The notes: generated from the sequence alone by a model not told the origin. Positions 44,867-56,086 are shown, numbered from the stretch's first letter. The stretch is DNA of 64,000 nt from Galdieria sulphuraria (GCF_000341285.1 NW_005178458.1:124001-188000), one strand, 5' to 3'. Numbers and translations are program-made.

Positions 44867-45509
44867 CTAGTCTTGTTTAATAAATTGCTTGACATACTTT
44901 CCCAGAATGTCCACCTCTAGATTCACTTGGTCACCTACTTGTTTTTGCGGAAGAATGACCTAGAAACACTCATGAGAGAACCTTTAAAACAGACAGAGTC
45001 CACTTTACATGTTGTTGTGTATAGGCTACGAGCATAAATTGAAAAGAACAGTCTTGGGTGGCACAAACCGTAAGACTGGTACCATCTACTGCGATGTAGC
45101 CTTTCTCTACCACAAATGCAGCAATTTCTCTCGTAGTATCGACCCAAAACCACAAAGAGTCTCCTTCTGGGTACATCGAACGAATAGTACCAACACCATC
45201 CACGTGTCCTTGCACAATATGACCACCGAATCGTCCCTGTGCTGACAGTGCTCTTTCCAAGTTCACTGGACTCGCTTCTTTCAATTGTTCTAAATTGGTT
45301 CGTCTCAAAGTCTCTGGAGAAATTCCAACCACAAAACTCTGATCGTCAAAGCTGCACACAGTTAAACAAACCCCATTGACAGCAATACTGTCTCCGATAT
45401 GCAAATCTTGTAAAACTTGTTTAGCAAAAATGGAAAGCAATAAATGAGTTTCTTCTTTATCAAGTGAACCCACTTTTCCTATTTCTTCAACGATTCCAGT
45501 AAAAACCAT
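44867..45509 (-). CDS. Riboflavin synthase (RibE, alpha chain)
   Basis: This is a 197-residue protein in two exons, 45009-45509 and 44867-44959, with a 49-nt intron and 198 codons. It dismutates two lumazine molecules into riboflavin. Two lumazine-binding repeats are visible. The first starts 'MVFTGIVEEIGKV' and contains 'GDSIAVNGVCLTV'; the second contains 'GGHIVQGHVDGVGTI' and 'VEKGYIAVDGTSLTV'. The C-terminus 'VNLEVDILGKYV' is typical. No transit peptide is visible, unlike the lumazine synthase at 12 kb, unless an upstream exon was missed. Its stop lies only 6 nt from the stop of the convergent MYB gene, so their 3' ends must overlap. Confidence 0.94.
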
Positions 45510-45586
45510 CAAGTTGCGCTATGCACAAATCATCATCCTTTTTGCTTTTCGAAACGAGATCATGATTTAGGTGTGGATAGGTTCTC

Positions 45587-46831
45587 ATGAATGGTTTTAT
45601 AGGACAAGTTGTGAACAATACGCCTCGAACTATTTGGAACAAGAAATTGCCTTTCTCTAGTTGGTTTGGACGGCACTTGTTTTCTCCAAAAGGTAGTCAT
45701 TCGTTCTCTACATGTATTGGAGCACTTCCAGTTTGTTTTCGCTCCGTTGCCCTTGTTTCAGCTATCGTGGATGGGAGTGTTGGAAAGTGTCGATGGACCA
45801 GTTCTTTTATAATTTCTCACCGTTATCATTATTTCAACGGTTGGAAGTTGGCCAAATACTTTTATATTGTTGCTTTTGCCTCTGCTATGTTGGTTGTAAT
45901 CGTTCTATGGTGGAGAAGAAGATTTCTAGTGAAGAAGTTGATCGTTCGGAAGAGACCTTCAGTTATAGATATAGGGCCTGCCATCGCTAACTTTTATGAC
46001 GCAAGATCCTATTTGTGGGAGACTTTATGGGGAGAGCATATGCATCACGGGTATTATGGAGAAACAGGGAAAGAGAAAAAGGATCGCATCCGTGCACAAG
46101 AAGATATGATAGAAGAGCTTTGGAAGTTTGCAGAATTGGATGACGTGTTATCAACAGGTCCAGTTGTTCGCATATTGGATGTTGGTTGTGGAATTGGAGG
46201 TGCTGCACGTTATTTGGCGAAGAAGGATCCAAGCATTCACGTCACAGGTATTACACTCAGTAGGGCACAAGTTGAACGTGGGAATGTGTTAACCAAAGCA
46301 CAAAAGTTGGAAGAACAAGTGGAACTTGTAGTCGCCGATGCACATCATATTCCTTTTCCTGATAATTCATTCGATATCGTATGGAGTTTGGAATCAGGCG
46401 AACATATGGCTGATAAATACTTGTTTTTGTCAGAATTGTATCGCGTCTTAAAGCCGAATGGTAAGTTTGCTATGCTGGTTTGGTGTCATCGCAAATGTCC
46501 TCCTCCACTCTCAGATGAAGAACGTGTGATATTGTATTCCATTTATGAAGCCTATCGATTGCCTTATATTTGTTCATTGGAAGAACTTTCAAATGTAACT
46601 TGGAAAGTAGGTATGACAAGACTTAAAGAGGCAGATTGGTCGGCTTCTGCATTTCCTTTTTGGATTCAAGTTCTACAAACTGCATTTTCTATGGAGGCAG
46701 TTGCAGAGTTGAGAAAAGCAGATTGGGATACAATACGTTCAGTATTTGCTATTCGACATATGCTTCAAGCATTACACAGAAAGTTGCTGGTATTGGGTGC
46801 TTTAAGTGGAATGAAAAGGTTATCCGTTTGA
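45587..46831 (+). CDS. Gamma-tocopherol C-methyltransferase-like (VTE4 family)
   Basis: This is a 414-residue intron-free gene with a SAM-dependent methyltransferase domain. The C-terminal 280 residues match plant gamma-tocopherol methyltransferase: 'FYDARSYLWETLWGEHMHHG', SAM motif I 'ILDVGCGIGGAARYLA', 'GITLSRAQVERGN', 'ADAHHIPFPDNSFDIVWSLE' and 'SGEHM'. This enzyme adds the last methyl to vitamin E in plastid membranes. The N-terminal 115 residues hold a Ser-rich leader and a membrane helix ('YIVAFASAMLVVIVLWW') followed by basic residues, so the protein may be anchored. Related enzymes methylate other isoprenoid quinols or alkaloids, so the exact substrate is an inference. Confidence 0.82.
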   Translation: MNGFIGQVVNNTPRTIWNKKLPFSSWFGRHLFSPKGSHSFSTCIGALPVCFRSVALVSAIVDGSVGKCRWTSSFIISHRYHYFNGWKLAKYFYIVAFASAMLVVIVLWWRRRFLVKKLIVRKRPSVIDIGPAIANFYDARSYLWETLWGEHMHHGYYGETGKEKKDRIRAQEDMIEELWKFAELDDVLSTGPVVRILDVGCGIGGAARYLAKKDPSIHVTGITLSRAQVERGNVLTKAQKLEEQVELVVADAHHIPFPDNSFDIVWSLESGEHMADKYLFLSELYRVLKPNGKFAMLVWCHRKCPPPLSDEERVILYSIYEAYRLPYICSLEELSNVTWKVGMTRLKEADWSASAFPFWIQVLQTAFSMEAVAELRKADWDTIRSVFAIRHMLQALHRKLLVLGALSGMKRLSV

Positions 46832-46997
46832 GAGTTGAAAACAAATAAAAATGGTTTATACAACCCGATCATCATATTCCTTTCGTCATAACAAAATCAT
46901 TACAGTCATCGTCGACAACTTTTGAGAAAACCAACAAAAACACACAAATATAACCATTTTGGCTCAAACTATCACGATGATGACTATGATGACCACT

Positions 46998-49115
46998 TTA
47001 CTCACTGTCCAGTTCCAAGCTTGCAATTTCATTCCTCAAACGTACAAACAAATCTGAAAGCTCCCCAGAAGTCATAACATTCAACAATCTTGGTACTAAA
47101 TGCTCTTCCTCCTTTTCCATATGAAACAGAAACTGAGAAGAAAATCCTGTGATACGAAGAAACAGATCTCCTGCATATTGCGGATCAAAAGTATTTACCA
47201 TATCGACGATTGCCTTCACCTCTCCACTTTCCATATTATGATCCAACTATAAATTTGTATTAACGCAATAAACAAAAGGTAAATGCAAATTCACTTACGT
47301 GATAAGCCTCTACTAGCCCAGGCAAACGTTTTCCAATTTCATAAAATAAAGTATGATCTTCAATAAAAGAGTGAATTCTAAGAGAACGACGAAAACGTTC
47401 GCAAACTGCTTTCAACTGTTGAAAAGATTCCAAGCTAGGTTTCATTACCAGTTGAGAGGCATAATGCTTCATCTTCTCTAAGCTCTTCTTCAAGTCCTTG
47501 TGCAATTGTTGAAACCAACAAATAAAGTCTCTCGAAATATGCTCGTGATATGAACACTCATTTGTCTCTACATTACAAGGCTCGCGATAAATATCTAAAA
47601 ATGAATTGGCAAAGTCATCTTGTCCACACAAGTTTCTCTCAGATACAGCCGATTCCGAACTTGGACTCTTTTCATGGGAATTATTCTCAACGTCCGATAA
47701 GGATTCCTCCAATTCTTGATTCATTGGCTTTAAAGAGACACCGGTGATGTTTTCGTTGTTTTCTGGGAACATTTTCACCTGACATACATTGGATAAACGA
47801 CTTTCTAATATAAACATTTTTTCGTAGACTCTTTTCAGTTGCTGTACATTCTCCAAAGTTTTAAATCTCGGAGGAAGTAGCGACAAATCATTTGCGAAAC
47901 CAACATGGCCTAGACTGGAAGTTCCCACATTTTCAGTGACAAACTTTCGTATTTCCATAGACATATTTTGAGGTTCGCGAATGGATAGAAACCAAATAGG
48001 AGTTCCTGAAGGAGAAGTATGAATAGATAAAGGTATTCCCAAAGCTGCCACAGGATGATAAAGATCGAGAGCTTGAAACAATGACCAATAAGAATCTTCA
48101 TTTTCTGTCTCAACAATAGTTGAGTCCCTGGAAATAGCTAAAACGTTGGAAAATCGAATTGCGAGAAATAGAGGATTCCTGCATTTATGGCGAATGTTTG
48201 TTGCTTGAAAATAACGAACAAGTCCGATAGTTGAGTTGTCAATAACTTCATCTACTGCTTCTTGACCTTGTGCCCGAAACTAGAAGCGTCACAAGCTGTT
48301 ATTCGAAAGCCTATTTCAATATGCAACAAACTTACCTTTTTAATGAACTCCTTTTCGAACAAATCAGGTGAAAATAGGCGACTGTAAAAGGATTTGTTGG
48401 AGTTTTCCGGACTTGTTTTTGAGTGGGTCCTTTTTTTCGTTTTATCAGGCTGACTTCTCGAATATACAGCAAAACCACTTGAAATTAACGCAGCTTCACA
48501 TTTGGCTGTCGATGAAAATATTGCAACGACAATGTGAAATTTGCGCCCTCCAAGGCTGCTACTAGTTGTTGTTAAGCGTAGACGTGAAAAACGACATTCT
48601 CCACCAACCGCCTGGGCACTACAGTCTCCAAGCAACTTTACTTGTTCAAAAAAGGGCCAAGTGTTACTTGCACAAACAAGCATGACCTTAATCGTACTTT
48701 CTTTCCAAGGCTCGATGGTCCTTCTTAAATGTACTCTGATTTCTGGCAGTCTCCAAGCTTTTAGCCAGCTAAACTCATTTCGTTCAGAATCAAACAGTAA
48801 AGGTTGTTTAAGTTCGACATGTAGGCTAACAATTGCGCCATCCCAAGCAAAAGGTGCCTCAAACTCTGAAGTTTCTTCTGCTGCTGTGCCGTATTCTGGG
48901 TCAGAGGAAGAAGAGACTTGAAGAGAGGAAAGTTGTTTTATAACTTTTCCCGAGAACCTTTCCCACTTCCATCCGTTTTGAATGTCTGAAGAACAAGATT
49001 CATCGTTCAATGAACCAATATATGGACTCTGTTCATAAAAGTGCACTCCAGCACCAAACATCAATTGATAGACCAAATCCCAACAGTTCCTTCTCCAGAG
49101 AGAGGGAAAAATCAT
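46998..49115 (-). CDS. Hemerythrin-domain protein with unassigned N-terminal domain
   Basis: This is a 669-residue protein in three exons: 48336-49115, 47299-48279 and 46998-47246. Introns are 56 and 52 nt and the sum is 670 codons. The last 170 residues form a hemerythrin-like four-helix bundle with metal-ligand His/Glu: 'RIHSFIEDHTLFYEI', 'LDHNMESGEV' and 'FLFHMEKEEEHLVPRL'. This fold binds a di-iron centre and senses oxygen or iron. The N-terminal 400 residues are not recognised. They hold 'LRLTTTSSSLGGRKFHIVV' and 'LISSGFAVYSRSQPDKTKKR', a block that vaguely recalls immunoglobulin-like DNA-binding (Rel/p53-type) families. No RING or CHY finger of the BRUTUS type is seen. A nuclear iron- or redox-responsive regulator is a guess. 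Confidence 0.7.
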
Positions 49116-49156
49116 CGCTTTGAAATTCTACACTTATTTATTCGTTGATATGGTAA

Positions 49157-50281
49157 CTAACGACGATGTCGAATTCTTCTTTGTCTAGAATGACTTTGTG
49201 ACGTCTAAGAAATATAATAAGCCATGAATGAACAATGAACATTCAATATCGATCTCTTACTTACTTGTCCACTTTGAAATGCAATGCTTGCTAAGCCTGG
49301 AGCTGAATCAAAAGCCTTATCAACCGACACAGGCGGCATAGACAACATGTTCAAACTATTATTTATATTTTGTCGAATATCAGAAGCCTTATTGCCTTCC
49401 CTGTGATCAACAACAGAAAAATTGGGTTGATGAAGTTGTTCTTTCGATATGTCTCGAACCACATGGTGAGTGGCAGAATCCTTTGGTCCCTCCTTTTGAC
49501 CTAATGTTTGTATAGAAGATTCTGTCTGGTTATCATTTTTCTGGTACAGAGTTGATATTCTTTGTTCGTAGATATGGTGAGATACAACATTTGGTTCAAG
49601 TATGAATGACAAGCCTCTCTGGTCACTAATAATTAGACGTCTCCTTTTGTTGAGCGAAGGAGGAGTAACTCTAACTTTCTTATTTTCAACTGTATTTTTC
49701 TCTCCAGACATCTCTCCTTTATCTTCTTCCACTTTTGGACTAGAAACTTTGACAGCTTGTAACGAGTGCGGACTCTCTGACGAGATCGTTTCTTCCTTTC
49801 TTTCATCCTCTTCTATTCCTTCCAAAACTTTTCGAAGCCTTTTAGAAAGTGATAGGCTCTCATTCTTCTTCTTCCACTCGTTCGACCCAACTTTATGCTT
49901 CCTTCTTTGTGTCCGAGGTTTTCTAATTTTACTAGCATCCCTTAAAGAAGTTGCCTTTTGTACCTTTAACTCTGTATTGTATAGTCTTGCTTTTTCTTTC
50001 ATATGAGCAGTCTTTGTAGAGTGTGATGTATATTCTTCTTGTTCCTTTGGCAAATTTGAAGATCGAGCCCGCCAAGTGATTTTGTCTTCGAAAGTCAACA
50101 CCGGTAGTTTCAAGTCATCGTGAACAGTATTCCTGTTTCCAGAGTTTACCTCGATGGATTGTCTTTGAACTTGGACGCCAAGACTATATAGTTTGCACCA
50201 AAATGTACAAAACAATATCAAGGAAACCAATGCGTTGAACATGCACACAAGTGTGTTAACCAAAATGAAAAAGTTGCCCAA
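49157..50281 (-). CDS. Basic protein with N-terminal membrane anchor, unrecognised
   Basis: This is a 354-residue protein in two exons, 49265-50281 and 49157-49204, with a 60-nt intron and 355 codons. Residues 4-35 are one long hydrophobic helix ('FILVNTLVCMFNALVSLILF'). The remainder is hydrophilic, rich in Lys, Arg, Ser and Glu, with basic clusters ('KIRKPRTQRRKHK', 'NKRRRLIIS') and a basic C-terminus 'QRRIRHRR'. The pattern (signal anchor, then a disordered basic domain) could suit a nuclear envelope or ER protein. I know no matching family. The short second exon is supported only by splice signals and frame. Confidence 0.6.
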
Positions 50282-50442
50282 GCGTGTTGGTTGAGTGTAT
50301 AGGAATAGTAATATTAATTGCTTCTATTCTATCATATAGTCTTTTTCATCTTCATATGATATTTTGTTGAAACAACTAATGAAAGTGATGAAGATGCTTA
50401 TGACTGGATCATTCGCTGTCTTGAGTGTGGTTGTCATTTCAA

Positions 50443-52187
50443 ATGAAGTCTGAAGAGATGTGTTGGAGAGAGATTTGCTTCGTTCCTTGCTTGAGCCAAG
50501 GAAACGAAAAGTTACTTGTTCAAAGGGAAACTCGTTTCCTTTCAAGCTTTCCATATGGCTACTCTCTACACCCACGGAAATGCACTGAGTTTAACAAACG
50601 CAAGAGCCCACTTGTTACCACAAGGAAACGACCAACCACTTTGACAACTTTCATGTCCTCTTCAACCATTCAAGAAAGTGCAAAACAAACGGAAGACAAG
50701 ACGTGGTTACAGTCCATTCTTGACTGTAGGGAAAGCACCGCAAATCATGAAGACACAGCAGTCTTGAATAGTTTGCATAGGGAAGCGGAGGAGGAACTGA
50801 AGACTCGACTAAGGATTCCTGGAAGAAAGGATGAACTATGGCGTTTTACGAATCTCCGAAATTTATTTTTGACAAGATTCCAGACTTCTTCTCATCGTGT
50901 AGACAACCAACTGCTCGAGTCCTTGTTCGAAAAGGACGTACAGTCTCAGCGAGTTGTTTTAGTGGACGGTGTTTTTGACCCTTTTCTTTCCAACATTTCA
51001 AATATACCTGACCGAATTTTCATTGGTTCAGTAACAGAGTTGGATGTAGAACGTCAACGATGGATATATGAGTTGACGAAAAAGGGAGAGACCGGAATTC
51101 AGGAAACCAATATATTTGGAGCCATTAATTTGGCAAGTTTTCGTGACATAACAATTGTTTGGATACCACAAGATGTTTCGTTGCAAGATTATATCCATTT
51201 ATGTTGCTATTCATCGAATTGTTTGAATTCTTCATTTTATGGGATTTCACATCCAAGAATAGTTGTAGTTGTTGAAGGAGGTTCTCATGTAAAAATATTA
51301 CAACATCACTTTGGTGCATCTGGAGGTTATTTGGATAACTTCGCTACTTCCATTAGTATAGGAGATAGTGCAACTTTAGAGTATTATATTGTCAATGAAT
51401 GCCCCAAAGATGCTCTCTGGCTAGGATCTTTGAACGCTCAACTTGAACAATATTGTACATTTCAGTTTCGCTTCCTTTCTTCAGGCAGTAAAGTTGGTCG
51501 TCTAACGATGACCACTGATTTAGTAGGAAGAGAGTCGAATACTTCATTACATGGTTTGGCAATTGCAAATGAAGAAAGAACGTTGGATTTTCATTCATTT
51601 GTTGATCATCGCGTACCAAGTTGTCACTCGGAACAGTTGCAGAGGAATTTGGTTGCTGATCGTTCCCAATGTGTGTTTAGAGGTCTTGTTAAGATTAGAA
51701 GGGAAGCTCCGCATACTTGTGCGCATCAGTTGTGTCGTTCTATGTTGTTATCAAATCGTGCTCAAGTAAGATGGAAACCTTCTTTTGTTAGGTCATCATA
51801 GATAGATATATACTGATATCATTTGAAATAGACAAAAACTATGCCAATGTTGGAAATTGCAAACGACGAAGTAGAATGTTCTCATGGCGCTACTGTTTCT
51901 GAAATAGAGGAGGATGAATTGTTTTATTTGTTGTCACGAGGCATACCAGAATGGGATGCTCGTGTCTTGTTAGTAAGAAGCTTTTCTTTGGAATTGTTAA
52001 AGGTATAGTTGGGTTTCCATTGCTTGTACTTTTCATTTATGACTCACATGTAATTGAGGAGTTTCCATTTCCTTCGATTGTTGCTCGTATGGAAAGTCTC
52101 ATTGCACAAGTAGTGAATAATTCCAAGGAAGAAAAAGTGATTGAAGCGGATACTGTTGAGGAAGGACAATGGGATTGGACCACTTGA
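50443..52187 (+). CDS. SufD, plastid Fe-S cluster assembly scaffold subunit
   Basis: This is a 540-residue protein in three exons: 50443-51765, 51832-52002 and 52059-52187. Introns are 66 and 56 nt and the sum is 541 codons. SufD forms the SufBCD scaffold that builds Fe-S clusters in plastids; in red algae sufB and sufC are often plastid-encoded, so a nuclear sufD is expected. The beta-helix core is clear near the C-terminus: 'LHGLAIANEERTLDFHSFVD', 'SCHSEQLQRNLVADRSQCVF', 'GLVKIRREAPHTCAHQLCRS' and 'EVECSHGATVSEIEEDELFY' followed by 'LLSRGIPEWDAR'. About 75 leading residues, rich in Ser, Arg and Lys, form the transit peptide. The start is the first ATG in frame; its upstream gap is 161 nt to a divergent gene. 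Confidence 0.93.
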
Positions 52188-52403
52188 GTATTTTAGATTA
52201 GCAGCAAATAGAAACGAAGTAACTTGGGTGGTTGTTCTATATTCTTATGGAGATAAAGTATAAGGGAGTCTTGGTTTAATATGTACAATGTGTTCAAATA
52301 GTATGGGCTTTCTTTTCTCCTTCTGACACACATATTATTTCTATCTATCTCAAGTTGAATATCATTCCATTATTATGTTGTTCATTTTCTCCTGTTGCAT
52401 CTA

Positions 52404-54224
52404 CTAGGCAGACTCTCGTTGGTTTTCATGAAGTGCCACTGCCATAAGACCAACAGAGCGAATCATATCCGATAGCGATGGCAATGGCTCCAGTTGAGGA
52501 GTCTTTTCGCGATAGAGTGGTTTGTTCTTGTGTCCATCCTTCTCCATCATCATTGGTATATTACCTGATATATTCAAAAATGACTTTTCTTCACTAGTCA
52601 TCGACTGTGGTAAAGAAACAGGTATAGGTGGAGTTAGCCATCGAATAACTGGTTCATAAAACAGTCCTTGTACAACGGTACTAAAACAAACCAACAAATA
52701 ACACAATTGAAAAATCAAATTGCGTGAGTGGATATCTTCGGAAAGAGATAAAGCCAATGCGACCGATATCGTCCCTTTCATTCCACTCCAAGTTAGTACT
52801 CCTATAAAACGAAATGGAACGGCATTCCTCAATGCTGGATGAAGGCGTTGACCACGAAGCAAATAAAGAAATTTAAGGCATTGAAGTGGAATAAATATGG
52901 ATAAGAAACGAGCAAACAAGGATAAAGGAATCATGGCTAGAAATATACCGTAATAAATGTTGGTACCATAAGAGCCTTTGCTCTCTGGAAGTGTGACTAG
53001 AGCAATTGAGATAAATCCCATCAAAAGATATAAAATACTATTCAAGTTATCACTAATCAACTGCCACAACTAAAAATCATCGTTCAATCGAAGCATCTAC
53101 ACTATGATGGGATGCTTACCCAATGAAAAGACTTACTGGAACTCATAGCAAAAGTTGTTCCATAGTTGCCAATAATCAATCCTGCTACAACACTGGCCAA
53201 AGGAATGGAGGCTCCCAGATATTTTGCAGTCATGTTGATCATCAAAACCAAAACAATGGTTACGTTAGCTTCTAATATCTTGTCTTTGATATTCTGCAAC
53301 AAATAGTAGGCAAGATAACCGAGAACCAAACCAATCACGATTCCAAACAACACTTCTCGAACCACCATGTCGAGAAAATATCCCACTCCTACTTTCTGTG
53401 GACTGCGGATCCATCTCCGAAGACCTTCAAAACAAACTAAGTCCTTCTGTTCTTTTCATTGATCATTTCAAGTACCTGTAAATAATACCACCGCAACAGC
53501 ATCGTTGAATAAGGCTTCTCCATTGATAATAAACCGTTGCAGCTTCGGCAAAAGTGACTTGTTACTTTTCAATATTCCATTCACAGCAATAGGATCGGTA
53601 GGTGAAATAATGGCACCTTTGGATATCAGACAAAGTCCATACAACTTGAATTCCAATATTCTTACCGAATAACAGACAATGTGCAAACGGTAGTGGATTG
53701 GCAATTGCTGTTAGGAGAAGAAAGAGAAATGCAGCATTCAAAATGGAAGCCAACTATTTTGCTCATCAAAAGATAATATAAAAATATTAACAACATACCA
53801 AAGTAGTAAATACTGCCAGAGAGAATATAATTTCGACGGTTCTGCGAAGTGAAATAATATCCAACTCTGCTGCATCGGCGAAGAGAAGAAAACCCAAAGC
53901 AGAATCGAGAACAAAGCTCTTTTAAAGTCTTTTTGTTGAATCTAGACGAAAATAAAAACTAGCTATTCTTACTGGGAAAGATACGGTAAAGTGTTGAAAT
54001 CTGTCCAGGTTCAATCCAGGTATGAAAATGTGCGGAAATAGTCGATTCGCAAGGATTGCCAATATGGAAGAAGTCACTGCAGAGAGCGAAAGTGCGATAG
54101 AATCAGGAATATTGAAAGTTCTTTTGTTTAGCCAACGAAGGAGAAGTATCAACAGTAAAAGCATCGTGAGTGCGTCTACAAAGTCGTTAGGTTGAGGGCC
54201 CACAAAGTCGGTATCCGTCTTCAT
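52404..54224 (-). CDS. Na+/H+ antiporter, CPA1/NHE family
   Basis: This is a 523-residue protein in six exons: 53973-54224, 53799-53918, 53666-53753, 53476-53616, 53120-53424 and 52404-53069. Introns are 54, 45, 49, 51 and 50 nt and the sum is 524 codons. It exchanges Na+ or K+ for H+ across a membrane. Motifs of the antiporter core: 'FLLFADAAELDIISLRRT', 'AIISPTDPIAVNGILK' (the ion-binding 'TDP' site), 'NGEALFNDAVAVVLF' (ND pair), 'SVVAGLIIGNYG' and 'WSGMKGTISVALALSL' (conserved Arg/Gly region). The cytosolic tail is only about 100 residues, so it is a bacterial or organellar-length form. The six-exon structure is the finest divided in the right half of the window. Confidence 0.88.
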
Positions 54225-54858
54225 ATCTTTTGATTGTCGTTAATAGTTTGAGAATAGTTATTCGCCGATGAGCAAAACTTGCTAAACAAGTTAATCTTTC
54301 ATTTCAAGCGATAACCAAATAACGTGAAGTCTCTATCTGAGGAAATAGATCGAACCGATTTTTCAGTTTAGCATTCTGAAGACACAAAATGTAACCAAAG
54401 AATCGTAAAGTATCTCTGTTTGGTAAAATATTATATTCTTAGAGACTTTGATATGTTAATTGCTTCGTAAATATTCAACTAAAATGGTTCATAAAAGGTT
54501 TATTTCTTGATGGGACAACGACGAAAGCTTCAATACATCGTTGTTTGAAAAGACCCGAAGAAGGAAGCCTCGAAAGAGCAGATCAACCTTGGACCAGAAG
54601 CTTCAGTAGGTTGAAGTTATTGAGGTTCGAAAAATGTGACTCGCGTCGGTCGAGCTCTGATTCTTTCACGAACCGGAGATGACTCTAGTTTATGTGTTGC
54701 GTTTCTGAACAAGTATGAAATAAACTTGCAAGATCTTTCTTCATAACAAAATTGGATTTTTTTATATCTATCAAGTACGTATCATCGATATTGAAAACAT
54801 TCTTAGAAACTCTATTCCAATTAGCTTTATAAAGCTACTCCAACATCACGACGTCCCG
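54225..54858. other. Spacer between TIM8 and antiporter genes
   Basis: A 634-nt gap between two minus-strand genes; it should hold the antiporter promoter and the TIM8 3' end. A GGTTCGAAA at about 54623 resembles a tRNA T-loop, but no matching stem or other tRNA arm is present. No gene seen. Confidence 0.4.
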
Positions 54859-55134
54859 TTACTGTTTCTTCATCAGCCGTTGCATAATAAACGAACTAGA
54901 ATCAAGAAATCTCTCTGCACAGTTTGCAATACATTCACTTTCCGCACGGTCTAATTTACTTCCAGGTTTTCCAACACACTTATCCCAACAGGTCTCGGTC
55001 AGTTTGGAAATGGCTGCCTATAGGAATTGTTACTTCCTTCAATAACCGTTGCAGCAACTTACTTGAATGGCAGCTTTTTGGTTTTCTTGTTCAATAAAAG
55101 TTTGAAACTCACTGTTGCTGTTTGCCTCTGACAT
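54859..55134 (-). CDS. Small TIM chaperone, Tim8 family
   Basis: This is a 76-residue protein in two exons, 55063-55134 and 54859-55017, with a 45-nt intron (77 codons). The twin CX3C motif is plain: 'TCWDKCVGKPGS' and 'ECIANCAERFLD', with 14 residues between. The N-terminal 'FIEQENQKAAIQ' and the C-terminal 'MQRLMKKQ' fit Tim8, which with Tim13 escorts membrane proteins through the mitochondrial intermembrane space. The gene is very short and split, so automated ORF searches would miss it. It lies divergent to the BUD22-like gene, 130 nt apart. Confidence 0.93.
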
Positions 55135-55264
55135 TGTCAATATTTTTCTTAACAAGACTATACCGAAAACCCAACCTCTACCAAATGCTCAATCAATCAA
55201 TTGTTGCTAAAGTGACAAAGCGATGGACTCAAGTGGTTGTACTCTCTGAGTAGTTTGTCTCAGG

Positions 55265-56017
55265 ATGGTTCAAAATAATTATCGACATGAACGAAAGAAT
55301 ATGTTGTATAACAATTTTGAAGAAAGAAAGAATACTGGGAAACTTTCTCTGAGAAAAGCCTGCAAAACAGCGATAAGGTTGTTGCGGTTGAAAACCATCA
55401 GAAGATTACAACGTTTGAAAGAAACGTCATCTACTGTAAGAAAGGAATTTGTAGATAAATTAGAAGTATTGAGGAGACTCAAAGTAGATACAATTTTGAG
55501 AGCTATCGAAGGTATGGTTGATTATTCCTTGAGTACTTTTCATAATTTTTCGTAAACTTTAGATAGGCACTTCGATTCTAAGGGTTTTCTCGGCAACATC
55601 CAAGCTGAAAATGTCTGTTGGGAGATTGTACAAGATAAGAGAGTACAGGAAGTTTTAAGGAAAGTTCCCAAGGAAGAGCAGAAGGAAGGAAGGATAAGCA
55701 GGAGTTCATACAAGGCTTCGAAGACACAAAGAGATTGGAAGAAAGTAGTTGAAAAGCCTTTGATAAATTCGATGTTTCTTGACTCTCTAAACGGAGAAAC
55801 AACATTTGCTTCAGGGTTGGTATCGAAGTTTATAGGAAACGTTGTCAACTAACTGTATTTGCTGCCCAGGAAGAAGAAACATACGTCAACGAAAGGTTTT
55901 CCAAAAGACACTTCTTTTTTTGAAAGTAATGATTTGCACCCTTCCTGGAGAGCAAAACGATGGAGAAGAAAATGGGAGTCAAGTATATGCTTCCAAGGCT
56001 GCCACAAGTATTTTTGA
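55265..56017 (+). CDS. BUD22/SRFBP1-like nucleolar protein
   Basis: This 215-residue model has three exons: 55265-55511, 55563-55815 and 55870-56017. Introns are 51 and 54 nt and the sum is 216 codons. The helical basic N-terminus ('LRLKTIRRLQRLKETSST', 'KLEVLRRLKVDTILRAIEG') and the C-terminal 'NDLHPSWRAKRWRRKWE' fit the BUD22 domain, whose hallmark near the end is L-H-P-S-W-x-A. BUD22 takes part in 40S ribosome assembly; human SRFBP1 is the relative. Without the second intron the frame would stop at 55852 and lose the hallmark, so the spliced form is preferred. The family is weakly conserved, so the call depends mostly on the C-terminal motif. Confidence 0.62.
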
Positions 56018-56086
56018 CCAGTAGCTATCTGTCCATTCCTTTTCATTTATTCTAATACAAGTCTTACACTTTCCTATTCCATCCTA

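Noticed and set aside
54600-54640. tRNA gene, from a GGTTCGAAA T-loop-like string
   Set aside because: No T-stem partner, acceptor stem or anticodon arm can be drawn around it.
55563-55852. BUD22-like gene ending at 55852 without the second intron
   Set aside because: This form loses the conserved L-H-P-S-W-x-A motif; splicing 55816-55869 restores it in frame. It may still occur as an intron-retained form.
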